NCBI GenBank assembly: GCA_020851235.1
Contig: JADZDD010000013.1
Location: forward strand, 62,001-126,000
Origin: Burkholderiales bacterium
Lineage (GTDB): Bacteria > Pseudomonadota > Gammaproteobacteria > Burkholderiales > Casimicrobiaceae
Reading direction: 5' to 3'
DNA: 64,000 nt
The notes beneath the pieces are model-generated. The model was not told the origin of the DNA. It was given only the letters and a program-made list of their open reading frames with translations, and searched no databases. Positions 1 to 12,081 of the stretch are shown piece by piece. The position numbers were made by a program, and so were the translations under genes. How positions within the stretch are numbered: position 1 is the stretch's first letter; the number at the start of each line of letters is the position of its first letter.

Positions 1-390
1 TCGGCCGGGTTTCTTCCGTCGCACACCCGCTGCCGCGGCGCTCATCAGACGCCGGAACGAAGGACATTCCAAGTGGCTTGACGCGCGGCAGGCGACCGCA
101 TGTCGCAATCCATCGCGCATCGCGGTGAGTCGTCGGATCGTGCGGTCGAGTTCGTCGGCCTTGTCCGACAGGAGTTGCCGGTCGATGCGTGGGCGATGCT
201 CGGCGACGAACATGCGCGCGATCTCCGCGAGCGACAATCCCGCGGCGCGCCCCAGCGCGATCAGCGCCAGCTGCTCCACCACACGTGGCTCGAAGGTGCG
301 GCGCAACCCATGCCTGCCAGCCGACGCGATCAGCCCCTTCTCTTCGTAGAAGCGCAACGTCGACGCCGGCACGCCGGTGACGCGCACCAC
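1..390 (-). CDS. MerR family transcriptional regulator (truncated by left window edge; start uncertain)
   Basis: Own reverse translation gives ...DITEVVRVTGVPASTLRFYEEKGLIASAGRHGLRRTFEPRVVEQLALIALGRAAGLSLAEIARMF..., a classic MerR winged HTH. Nearest in-frame start is GTG at 390, though MerR-like residues continue upstream. Confidence 0.85.
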   Translation of the reverse strand, partial: MVRVTGVPASTLRFYEEKGLIASAGRHGLRRTFEPRVVEQLALIALGRAAGLSLAEIARMFVAEHRPRIDRQLLSDKADELDRTIRRLTAMRDGLRHAVACRASSHLECPSFRRLMSAAAAGVRRKKPGR

Positions 391-415
391 CTCGGTAATG
401 TCGATGCCTTCCCCC

Positions 416-446
416 TTGACTTCAAGTTCACTTGAAGTGGAATCAT
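416..446 (+). promoter_or_regulatory. MerR-type operator/promoter: TTGACT - 19 bp - AATCAT with palindrome ACTTCAAG-TTCA-CTTGAAGT (419-438)
   Basis: Perfect 8-bp inverted repeat lying inside a 19-bp spacer, between divergent merR and DUF2938 genes. Confidence 0.65.
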
Positions 447-480
447 GCCATCTTCGTCTCGGGAAGGCAAAGACAAGCGA

Positions 481-984
481 ATGGGGATCGACATGGATCA
501 CGTGTATAGCGCCCTCTTCATCGGCGTCGGCGCCACGCTGGCGACCGACCTCTGGGCCATCGCGCGGGCGCGCCTGCTCCGGGTTCCGATGCCCGACTGG
601 GGCCTCGTCGGCCGCTGGTTTGCGCACATGGCGCGCGGGCGCTTCCGGCACGAACGGATCGCCGCGGCGGAGCCTGTGCGCGGCGAGCGCATGATCGGCT
701 GGATCGCGCACTATCTGATCGGGATCGCGTTTGCCGGCGCGCTGCTCGCGACGTGCGGCCTCGCTTGGGCGCACCAGCCGACGCTTGCACCGGCGCTTGC
801 AGTTGGCCTCGTCTCCGTCGCCGCGCCGTTCCTGCTGATGCAACCCGCCCTGGGGGCGGGCGTCGCCGCTCGGCGCACGCCGCGGCCCAACGTCGCACGG
901 ATGCACAGCCTCATCACGCACACCGTCTTCGGGCTCGGCCTCTACGCGGCCGCGATCGTCCTTGCTACCATCTCAGGGAGGTGA
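481..984 (+). CDS. DUF2938-like integral membrane protein
   Basis: MDHVYSALFIGVGATLATDLWAIARARLLRVPMPDWGLVGRWFAHMARG...; family recognised by eye; divergent from MerR. Confidence 0.75.
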   Translation: MGIDMDHVYSALFIGVGATLATDLWAIARARLLRVPMPDWGLVGRWFAHMARGRFRHERIAAAEPVRGERMIGWIAHYLIGIAFAGALLATCGLAWAHQPTLAPALAVGLVSVAAPFLLMQPALGAGVAARRTPRPNVARMHSLITHTVFGLGLYAAAIVLATISGR

Positions 985-1108
985 AGAGCACTTCTCGCGT
1001 CCGATGCGCGCGGCCCGAGCCCGGGGATGCGCGCTGCACGGCCGGGCTAGGGGGACGGCCTGCAGCGGGAGGTTCGACCGCTCGACGCCGCAACGAAGAG
1101 ACCCGCGA

Positions 1109-1654
1109 TTACGCGGGAACGTAGACCAGGCGCATCACATCCTCGTCAACGCGCTCGTGCGCCACGAGGCCAAGTCGCGGACGAGGGCCGGCGAAGTACG
1201 GCTTGCCGTGGCCGAGCACGACGGGATGCAGGTAGATTCGATACTCGTCGATCAGGCCGAGTGCGGTGAGACTTTGCGCCAGGGTCGGGCCGGCGACTTC
1301 GATCTCGCCGTCGCGTTCGTCCTTGAGCTCGCGGATCGCGCGTTCGAGATCGCTTCCAACGAGTTGCGCATTGGGACCGACCGACTGCAACGTGCGCGAG
1401 ACGACCCATTTCGGCTGACTTCGCCACGCCGCCGCAAACGCGCGTTCATCGACGTTCCATTCGGGATGTTCGTCGTCCCAGTAACGCATGACGTCGTACA
1501 TCTCGCGCCCATAGATGCTGCCCACCTGGCGCTGCGCCTCGGCGACGAAATGACGGAAGAGCGCGGGGCCCGGCGCAAAGGCCATGTGATCGACGTAGCC
1601 GTCCAGCGACTGGTTCATTGCGAACACGAGCTTGGCCATGCGCATCTCCTCCAT
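1109..1654 (-). CDS. Dihydrofolate reductase family protein (RibD C-terminal-like domain)
   Basis: MAKLVFAMNQSLDGYVDHMAFAPG...IYGREMYDVMRYW...GEIEVAGPTLAQSLTALGLIDEYRIYLHPVVLGHGKPYF. Confidence 0.85.
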   Translation of the reverse strand: MEEMRMAKLVFAMNQSLDGYVDHMAFAPGPALFRHFVAEAQRQVGSIYGREMYDVMRYWDDEHPEWNVDERAFAAAWRSQPKWVVSRTLQSVGPNAQLVGSDLERAIRELKDERDGEIEVAGPTLAQSLTALGLIDEYRIYLHPVVLGHGKPYFAGPRPRLGLVAHERVDEDVMRLVYVPA

Positions 1655-1816
1655 CGGCAGGGTACTCTACGCGGCGCCGGTCACGAAGACCGGCATGCAC
1701 GGCGACCGGCTGTTGCCGTCGTTCGAGCTCCTGGCTTTCTCGTCGCTGCGTTCGCTCGCCGCGAGGCTCGCATGAGGTCCGGCGCGCAGCGAATGCGCAT
1801 GGGCGCGAAGGCATGA

Positions 1817-2299
1817 TCATGTACCCAGGTGAAGTGCAAAAAAGCGGGTTCCCGGCAAGGGTGTCGCGCCGTACGGCGGGATCTCGACGAAGCCGAGTCG
1901 CGCATAGAGCGCCTGCGCCGCCGCCATCGTTGGAAGGGTGTCCAGGCGTAGCTCGCCGTATCCGGCGCGACGGGACGCCGCGATCATCGCCTCGACCAGG
2001 CGTTGGCCGAGACCCGACCTGCGATAGGCCGGGCGAACGTACAAGCGCTTCATCTCGCCCGTCCGGCGATCCAGGGGGCGCAAGGCGACGCATCCGGCAA
2101 CGTCGGAGCCGGCGTGCGCGAGGAGAAGCGCGCCGCGGGGCGGCAGGTAGGGCATCGGCAGCGTCGCGAGCTCGGTGGAGAACCCCTGGTACTCGAGGTC
2201 CGTAGCAATGGCTTCGGCGTATTCGCGGAACAGGTCACGCGCCGCGGCAACGAGCGCGGCACCTTCCACCTGGATCAAGGCAATCTCGTGCGCTGTCAC
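1817..2299 (-). CDS. GNAT family N-acetyltransferase
   Basis: MKRLYVRPAYRRSGLGQRLVEAMIAASRRAGYGELRLDTLPTMAAAQALYARLGF acetyl-CoA binding motif. Confidence 0.88.
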   Translation of the reverse strand: MTAHEIALIQVEGAALVAAARDLFREYAEAIATDLEYQGFSTELATLPMPYLPPRGALLLAHAGSDVAGCVALRPLDRRTGEMKRLYVRPAYRRSGLGQRLVEAMIAASRRAGYGELRLDTLPTMAAAQALYARLGFVEIPPYGATPLPGTRFFALHLGT

Positions 2300-2436
2300 G
2301 GTTGACGAAGCGAGCGCCGCGCCGCGAATGCACGCGACGAGGACCGCGCCTCCTGTTGCCGTGTCGCGCCGACGTCAGGGTCGGCGGGCATCGAGGTCGA
2401 TGTCCTGCAACGAAACGCCCCTGCCCCCGCGGATGC

Positions 2437-2724
2437 TTACGCGCCCTCGACGGCGACCAGATGATCGGTGGCCGCCGGCTGTCGCAGGGCGAGCAACGGC
2501 GCGTACTCCGCCGAGTTGTACCAGGCAGTGATCGCCTCCATCGTCGGAAACTCGATCACGACGAGTCGGTGCGGTCGCCAGTTTCCTTCGAGGACCACGT
2601 GATTGCCGCCACGGACGAGGAACCGTCCTCCGAACTTGGCAATCTGCGGTGCGACCTGACGCTTGTATTCGTCGTACGTCTTGGAGTCGGTGATCTGCGT
2701 ATCGGCGATGACGTAAGCGGGCAC
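2437..2724 (-). CDS. DUF1330 domain-containing protein
   Basis: PAYVIADTQITDSKTYDEYKRQVAPQIAKFGGRFLVRGGNHVVLEGNWRPHRLVVIEFPTMEAITAWYNSAEYAPLLALR; GTG start at 2724. Confidence 0.88.
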   Translation of the reverse strand: MPAYVIADTQITDSKTYDEYKRQVAPQIAKFGGRFLVRGGNHVVLEGNWRPHRLVVIEFPTMEAITAWYNSAEYAPLLALRQPAATDHLVAVEGA

Positions 2725-3000
2725 GGGATGGCCTCCATTCAGGGTCGTCGACGGTCGAGGGGAAACCAGGATGACACACCCAACGTCGAATCCGGACCGC
2801 TTGCCGACGACAAGGTCCGTGCAGGATCCATCGCCGACGGCACATGATAGCCATCGTGCCGGGTGCCACCGACTCCAATCATCGCCCGATGCACGACGCG
2901 GTGCCAGGTGAGCATCGCCCTCTCGCGTGGATCCGTCGGCCGCGCAGGCCGGCCGCGCCGTTTGCGCCCCACCCCGTTTCGGGGTACCTTTGACACTCGC

Positions 3001-3095
3001 GCTAGGGGTCCTGCCACTGCATGAACGACGCGGTGCGCGGGTGAGATCAAACCCTTGGAACCTGATCCGGGTAATGCCGGCGCAGGGAAGCGTGA
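3001..3095 (+). ncRNA. TPP riboswitch (THI element) upstream of thiC
   Basis: aggggtcc...gggtgagatcaaacccttggaacctgatccgggtaatgccggcgcagggaagcg matches the conserved TPP aptamer cores, directly upstream of thiC. Confidence 0.95.
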
Positions 3096-5054
<1,959 letters not shown>

Positions 5055-5060
5055 CCGCGA

Positions 5061-5095
5061 CCGCCGTCGGGGGCGCGACGCGTCCCCGGCGGCGG
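5061..5095 (+). terminator. Hairpin downstream of thiC
   Basis: ccgccgtcgggg / ccccggcggcgg 12-bp stem with one U-G wobble; no clear U-tract. Confidence 0.45.
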
Positions 5096-5214
5096 GTGAC
5101 GCTCGTGCCGCCGGCCACCGCCGGAGATGTCAGCTTCCCGCCTCGTCCGCCGGTTGCGCGCCGGTGCGCCTTGCGCCGTAGAATGGGCGCGACTCCCCCC
5201 TTGAAGGTCCGCGC

Positions 5215-5601
5215 ATGAACCTGGAGAAGGTGATCTTCGGCTTCTTCGTGCTGCTCGCCGCGACGCTCAATTTCGGCTTCGTCTACGGCGACATCGACGA
5301 TCTCGCGCATCACAACGAATACGAGCTCTTCGCCGCACTCGTCGTGAGCCTGGTGGCGACCGTGCTCAAGTTCGGCGATCGCACGCAGATCGGCGCCGTG
5401 CACCTGGCGACGAGCCTCGTCGCCGACCTGCAACTCATCGCCGCGACGATCGCGTGGGGCTACGCGGCGCACGTCAGTCCGGAGGGCGTCACCCCGCACG
5501 CGATGGCAGGCGTCGTATCGCTCGCGATCGGAGCGCTGCTCGCCAACGTCGTCTCGGTCGTGATGCTCATCGCCGAGACGCTCTCGTTCCAGCGCCGATA
5601 G
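5215..5601 (+). CDS. DUF6394-like small membrane protein
   Basis: MNLEKVIFGFFVLLAATLNFGFVYGDIDDLAHHNEYELFAALVVSLVATVLKFGDRTQIGAVHLATSLVADLQLIAA; 12 nt from the downstream channel gene. Confidence 0.7.
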   Translation: MNLEKVIFGFFVLLAATLNFGFVYGDIDDLAHHNEYELFAALVVSLVATVLKFGDRTQIGAVHLATSLVADLQLIAATIAWGYAAHVSPEGVTPHAMAGVVSLAIGALLANVVSVVMLIAETLSFQRR

Positions 5602-5612
5602 CGGCGCGGGCG

Positions 5613-7427
5613 ATGTCGAGCTCGCTCTTCGTCGCGCTGCAGCGGCTCTTCGGCAGCGAGCCGGAGTCGCCGGATGCGGCGGACGGCGAGCGCGCCAACG
5701 GCGAGCGGCGCCGTGAGCCGCCGTCGCCCATCCAGGCGACGAGCACCATCTTCCTCGTGCTGCGGCGCCTGCGGCCGCCGCTCATCGCGCTCATCCTGAT
5801 CTACGCGATCGCCGTGCTGGGGTTGACGCTCGTCCCCGGCGTCGACGATCAGGGACGGCCGTGGAAGATGAGTTTCTTCCATGCGTTCTACTTCATGACG
5901 TATACGGCGACGTCGATCGGCTTCGGCGAGACGCCATACGCGTTCTCGAACGCCCAGCGCATGTGGGTGACGCTGTCGATCTACCTCGCGGTGCTCGGCT
6001 GGGCCTACACGATCGCGACGGTGCTGTGGATGCTGCGCGACCGCAGCTTCCGGCACGCCGTCGCGCTGCGCCGCTTCGCCGGGCGCGTGCGCGCGTTGCA
6101 GGAGCCGTTCGTGCTGATCGCCGGTTGCGGGCACGCCGGCCGGCGCCTCGCCCGCTCGCTCGATGCGCTCGACTGGCGCGTGGTCGCCATCGACCTCGCG
6201 CAGGAACGCATCGATGAACTCGCGCTGGCGTCGCTGCGCGCCGACGTGCCGGCGCTCGCGATCGACGCGCGCAATCCGGAGAACCTCCTGCTCGCCGGCC
6301 TCGCGAGCCCGTGGTGCAGTACGATCGTCGCCCTCACCAACGACGACGAGACCAACCTCGCGGTGGTCATGACCGTGGCGCTGCGCCACCCCGACGTGGC
6401 GGTCATCGCCCGCGCCGACTCGCCGCTTGCCGCGGAACGAATGCGTGCGTTCGGCGAGCCGATGATCATCAGCCCGTTCGACCTGTACGGCGACTACCTG
6501 CGCGTCGCGCTGTCGTCGCCGTCGTCGATGCAACTCATCGAATGGCTCACCGCCGATCCGCTCGCGACCCGTCCGCCGTTGCGCACGCCGCCGCGGGGAC
6601 GCTGGATCGTCTGCGGACACGGCCGCTTCGGGGGCGAGGTCGCCGCCGACCTGCGTGCCGAGGGCCTTGCCGTGACGGTCGTCGACCCCGCGGCCACGAC
6701 GACCGACGATCCCGCGATCATCGCCGGCTCGGCGACCGAGGCTGCGGTCCTCGCGGCCGCGAAGCCGCAGGATGCCGTCGGACTCGTCGCAGCGACCGAC
6801 GAGGACACGATCAATCTCTCGGTCATCGCCGCAGCGCGGCGGCTCAATGCGTCGCTGTACATCCTCGCGCGCCAGAACGAGCCGGCCAACGCACCGCTGT
6901 TCCGCGCGGTCGGCGTCGACTTCCCGATGATCCCGGCGCACATCCTCCTGCACGAGGTGTTGCCCCGCATCGTCGCGCCGCTGCTCGCGCGCTTCATCGC
7001 GGCCATTCCGACGCTGGGTGAGGTCTGGGCGTCGGCGCTGCTCACACGCCTGGCCCGGCACTGCGGCGACACGGTTCCGGCGCGGTGGCGCGTGCGCCTG
7101 GACATGACCGAAGCGCCGGCGCTCGTCCGCTGGTTCGCCGCCGGTCGCGGCATCCTGCTGGGCGATCTCTTGCACGTGCGCGACGACGTGAGCGCGGAGG
7201 TGGCGGCAGTTCCGCTGCTCCTCGTGCGCGAGGGTGAGGCGATCGTCGCGCCGGGCAACGATTGTGCGCTGGCTGCCGACGACGAGATCCTGTTTGCCGG
7301 CACCACCGCGGGACGGCGCGCCCTCGCCCATCTGTTCGAATCGGATGCTGCGCGCGACTGGACGCTGTCGGGGCGTCACGCCCCATCGGGCTGGATCTGG
7401 CGCCGCCTCGCGCGCACCGGTCGCTGA
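5613..7427 (+). CDS. Ion-channel protein with two TrkA-N/RCK-type NAD-binding domains
   Basis: Pore-like TATSIGFGETPYAFSNAQRMWVTLSIYLAVLGW; two Rossmann repeats FVLIAGCGHAGRRLARSLDALDWRVVAIDL and WIVCGHGRFGGEVAADLRAEGLAVTVVDP. Confidence 0.85.
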   Translation: MSSSLFVALQRLFGSEPESPDAADGERANGERRREPPSPIQATSTIFLVLRRLRPPLIALILIYAIAVLGLTLVPGVDDQGRPWKMSFFHAFYFMTYTATSIGFGETPYAFSNAQRMWVTLSIYLAVLGWAYTIATVLWMLRDRSFRHAVALRRFAGRVRALQEPFVLIAGCGHAGRRLARSLDALDWRVVAIDLAQERIDELALASLRADVPALAIDARNPENLLLAGLASPWCSTIVALTNDDETNLAVVMTVALRHPDVAVIARADSPLAAERMRAFGEPMIISPFDLYGDYLRVALSSPSSMQLIEWLTADPLATRPPLRTPPRGRWIVCGHGRFGGEVAADLRAEGLAVTVVDPAATTTDDPAIIAGSATEAAVLAAAKPQDAVGLVAATDEDTINLSVIAAARRLNASLYILARQNEPANAPLFRAVGVDFPMIPAHILLHEVLPRIVAPLLARFIAAIPTLGEVWASALLTRLARHCGDTVPARWRVRLDMTEAPALVRWFAAGRGILLGDLLHVRDDVSAEVAAVPLLLVREGEAIVAPGNDCALAADDEILFAGTTAGRRALAHLFESDAARDWTLSGRHAPSGWIWRRLARTGR

Positions 7428-7612
7428 ACAGCACGCCGCGGCACGGGCGCGTGAGACCGCGGCGCACAACGCACCGCGCCTTCGCCCTCGCGCGCGATTT
7501 TCGCGACCGCACGTTGCATTTCCATCCGCAAATGGGGGACACTACCCGAACTCCGGCGTGTCGCACGCGGCGGTCGGGGTCCGCCTTCCGCCAGCCACGG
7601 AGTTGCCCCGCC

Positions 7613-8205
7613 ATGCAACGGTTGCTGAACGCGTCGCGCTGGATCGACATCGTCAACGAGCGCGTCGCCAAGTGGGTCGCGTGGCTTGGCCTTGCCGCGG
7701 TCCTCGTCTGCACCGCCAATGCCCTCGCGCGGTACACGTTGAACCTGGCGTCCAACGCCTGGCTCGAGTTGCAGTGGTACTTCAACTCGGCGGTCTTCCT
7801 GCTCGTTGCCGGTTATGCGCTGCGCCGCAACGAGCACGTGCGGATCGACGTGATCAACAGCCACCTGTCGCCGCGCACGCGAGCGTGGATCGACATCGTC
7901 GGCACGCTCTTCTTCCTCCTGCCCACCGCGATCATCATCGGCGTCTACGCCTGGCCGACGCTCGTCACGTCGTGGACGATCCAGGAGCACTCATCCGACC
8001 CCGGCGGCCTCATCCGTTGGCCCATGCGCCTGCTGATCCCGGTCTCCTTTGCGCTGCTTGCGCTGCAAGGCGTTTCCGAGCTCATCAAGCGCATCGGCTT
8101 CCTGAAGGGCCTCGTGCCGTGGTCGGAACTCGATCCCAAGGGCGCGCACGGTGCCGTGCCGCACGAAAGTGACGCTGCGGGCAAGCTCGAGACGGAGGCA
8201 CGCTG

Positions 8206-8206
<1 letters not shown>
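7613..8206 (+). CDS. TRAP transporter small permease (DctQ family)
   Basis: LVCTANALARYTLNLASNAWLELQWYFNSAVFLLVAGYALRRNEHVRIDVI; overlaps the next ORF by ATGA. Confidence 0.9.
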
Positions 8207-9687
<1,481 letters not shown>

Positions 9688-9697
9688 CCTGAGGGCC

Positions 9698-9727
9698 ATT
9701 CGCCCGGGACGACCGTCCCGGGCGAAT
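9698..9727. terminator. Bidirectional terminator between convergent TRAP genes
   Basis: Perfect 13-bp inverted repeat attcgcccgggac-gacc-gtcccgggcgaat. Confidence 0.75.
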
Positions 9728-9763
9728 CTGGCGCGACCGCAGCGGGCTGCGGATCGCGCGTTC

Positions 9764-10855
9764 CTACTTGCCGAGCGGGTGCGAGAAGACGAACTGCTCG
9801 TAGCTGAACTCGCCGACGCGGTGCCAGAGGAAGATCTCGGACCGGAATTTCTTCCACGGCTCGTACATCTTCTTCCACGCCGGATTCTTGGCCGACTCCT
9901 CCTCGTACAGATCGTTGGCGGCCTTCTGCGCCGCGATCAGGATCTCCTGCGAGAACTGGTGCAGCTTGACGCCGTTCTTCACGAGGCGCTGCAACGCCGG
10001 TGGATTCTTGAAGTCGTACTTGGCCATCATGTCGAGGTTCGCCTCGTACGCCGCCACCTCGATTGCTGCCTGGTATTCCTTGGGCAGCTTGTCCCACTCC
10101 TTCGTGTTGACGTAGAAGGAGTACATCGAGTTGCTCTCCCACCAGCCGGGGAAGTAGTAGTTCGGCGCCACCTTGTAGAAGCCGAGCTTCTCGTCGTCGT
10201 ACGGACCCACCCATTCGGCGGAGTCGATCGCGCCGCGCTCGAGCGCCGGATAGATGTCGCCGCCGGCGATCTGCTGCGGAACCGCGCCCAGCCGCGCCAT
10301 CACCTCGCCGCCCAGCCCGGCGATGCGCATCTTGACACCCTTGAGATCCTCGACCGTCTTCACCTCCTTGCGCCACCAGCCGCCCATCTGCACCCCGGTA
10401 TTGCCGGCCGGGAACGAGATGATGCTGAAATCACGCAGGAACTCGCGCACCAGCTCGAGGCCGCCGCCGAAGTAGATCCACGAATTCTGCTGCCGCTGGT
10501 TGAGGCCGAAGGGCAGCGTAGTGTCGAAGGCGAACGCCTTGTTCTTGCCAACGAAGTAGTAGCTCGCCGTGTGCGCGCATTCGACGGTGCCCTGCTGGAG
10601 CGCGTCGACGACGCCGAACGCGGGCACGATTTCGCCTGCGGCAAAGACGCGGATCTGGAACTTGCCTCCGGTCAGCCGTTCGACGCGCTTGGCAAGCACC
10701 TCGGCGCCGCCGTAGATCGTGTCGAGGCTCTTCGGAAAGCTCGAGGCGCAACGCCAACGAAGCGTGGGGAGCGAGGGCGTCTGTGCGACAGCCTGCTGTA
10801 CGGCCGCGGCGCTGCTCGCGGCAGCACCGGTGACCAGGAACCTGCGACGATTCAT
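9764..10855 (-). CDS. TRAP transporter substrate-binding protein (DctP family), Tat-like signal
   Basis: [25 protein letters not shown]...LRWRCASSFPKSLDTIYGGAEVLAKRVERLTGGKFQIRVFAAGEIVPAFGVVDALQQGTVECAHTASYYFVGK. Confidence 0.92.
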   Translation of the reverse strand: MNRRRFLVTGAAASSAAAVQQAVAQTPSLPTLRWRCASSFPKSLDTIYGGAEVLAKRVERLTGGKFQIRVFAAGEIVPAFGVVDALQQGTVECAHTASYYFVGKNKAFAFDTTLPFGLNQRQQNSWIYFGGGLELVREFLRDFSIISFPAGNTGVQMGGWWRKEVKTVEDLKGVKMRIAGLGGEVMARLGAVPQQIAGGDIYPALERGAIDSAEWVGPYDDEKLGFYKVAPNYYFPGWWESNSMYSFYVNTKEWDKLPKEYQAAIEVAAYEANLDMMAKYDFKNPPALQRLVKNGVKLHQFSQEILIAAQKAANDLYEEESAKNPAWKKMYEPWKKFRSEIFLWHRVGEFSYEQFVFSHPLGK

Positions 10856-11073
10856 CGTTTCCTCCCAATAGGTGTCGTGACGGGTTTCCCGGTTGCGCGG
10901 ACCTCCCTTCCGCGGCCGCCGGCCAAGGTCGCTGGCGCCGCGAGGATCGCGAAGACCAGGACGGGGAAAGCTTAAGTGCTACGCGCCGCGAAGGGAAGCA
11001 TCTTCGCTCGCCAACCTCGACCCCATCGCCCGCGCGCCGCCGTCGTGGCGCGCCGCACCATCCGCGCCGTGAT

Positions 11074-11982
11074 TCATCGCCCCGATCCCGATTCCGTCCG
11101 CCCGCGCCCTTCGGCCACGAGCCATTGCGCGAGGAGACGCAGCGAACTCGACTTCGCCGAGCGCGCGGGATGGATGAGGGTGTACGCGCGATCGCCGAGC
11201 GCGCGGCCGCCGAACGGCGCGACGAGGCGACCCCGCGCAAGATCGTCCTTGACGAGCGCCTCGGGCGCCAACGCGATCCCCAGCGAATCGACCGCGGCCT
11301 GCAGCGCGAAGAACAGTTGCTCGAAGGCGAGCGTGGGCGGCATCTGCGCCGGCATCGCCACCCGCTGCGCCCGGAACCACCGCGTCCACTCCTGTGGCTC
11401 GGTCGCCGTGGTGATGATCGTCGCCCGCGCGAGATCCGCTGCAGTGGCAAGGCGCCGGTCCTCGGCGTAACGCGGGCTGCACACGGCAACGGTGCCGGCC
11501 CCCAGGAAGCGATAGCCGGTGAGCGCTCCCGGCACGCGGCGCATGCGGCGGATGGCGGCGTCGCTCCCGTCGGTGAGGAAGTCCGGCTGCGCGATCGCCA
11601 TCGACAGCTCGAGCGTGAAGCCGCGGTGACGCGCGGTGAAGTCGGCGAGCCGCGGAATGAGCCAGCGCATCGCGAACGTGGGCGGGACGGACAGCCGCAC
11701 GACCGCACCGGCCTTGGCGTGGAGGACCCGCCGCGTTCCCGCACGCAGGCGATCGAGCGCGGCGAGGACGTCGTCGAGATAGATCCGGCCACGTTCGGTG
11801 AGGACGAGGCCACCCGCGGTACGCACGAAGAGCTTCGTTCCAAGATGCGTCTCGAGACGGGCGATCTGCCGGCTCACCGCGCCGTGCGTGACGTTGAGCT
11901 CGGTCGCGGCGCGCGTGAAGCTCAGGTGCCGCCCGGCGACCTCGAAGGCCCGGATCGCATTGAGCGGCGGCAGCGCGTCCAT
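11074..11982 (-). CDS. LysR family transcriptional regulator (GcvA-like)
   Basis: MDALPPLNAIRAFEVAGRHLSFTRAATELNVTHGAVSRQIARLETHLGTKLFVRTAGGLVLTERGRIYL. Confidence 0.93.
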   Translation of the reverse strand: MDALPPLNAIRAFEVAGRHLSFTRAATELNVTHGAVSRQIARLETHLGTKLFVRTAGGLVLTERGRIYLDDVLAALDRLRAGTRRVLHAKAGAVVRLSVPPTFAMRWLIPRLADFTARHRGFTLELSMAIAQPDFLTDGSDAAIRRMRRVPGALTGYRFLGAGTVAVCSPRYAEDRRLATAADLARATIITTATEPQEWTRWFRAQRVAMPAQMPPTLAFEQLFFALQAAVDSLGIALAPEALVKDDLARGRLVAPFGGRALGDRAYTLIHPARSAKSSSLRLLAQWLVAEGRGRTESGSGR

Positions 11983-11984
11983 GG

Positions 11985-12003
11985 CTGTGATTTTATCTCA
12001 CAG
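11985..12003. promoter_or_regulatory. Candidate LysR-type operator CTGTGA-N7-TCACAG
   Basis: Perfect 6-bp arms immediately upstream of the lysR start, in the divergent intergenic region. Confidence 0.45.
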
Positions 12004-12081
12004 CTGGGGTCGAAAAATGGGTTGCCCTGCGCCCGCAGGAGCCACTAGGCTTGCAAGTTCCCTCGACGATGGAGGCGAATC

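Noticed and set aside
2971-2985. accccg-ttt-cggggt mini hairpin before the TPP riboswitch
   Set aside because: Six-bp stem with 3-nt loop in GC-rich DNA; probably chance, not part of the conserved aptamer.
5460-7469. 669-aa minus ORF antisense to the TrkA-type channel
   Set aside because: Compositional artefact, R/H-rich, no motif.
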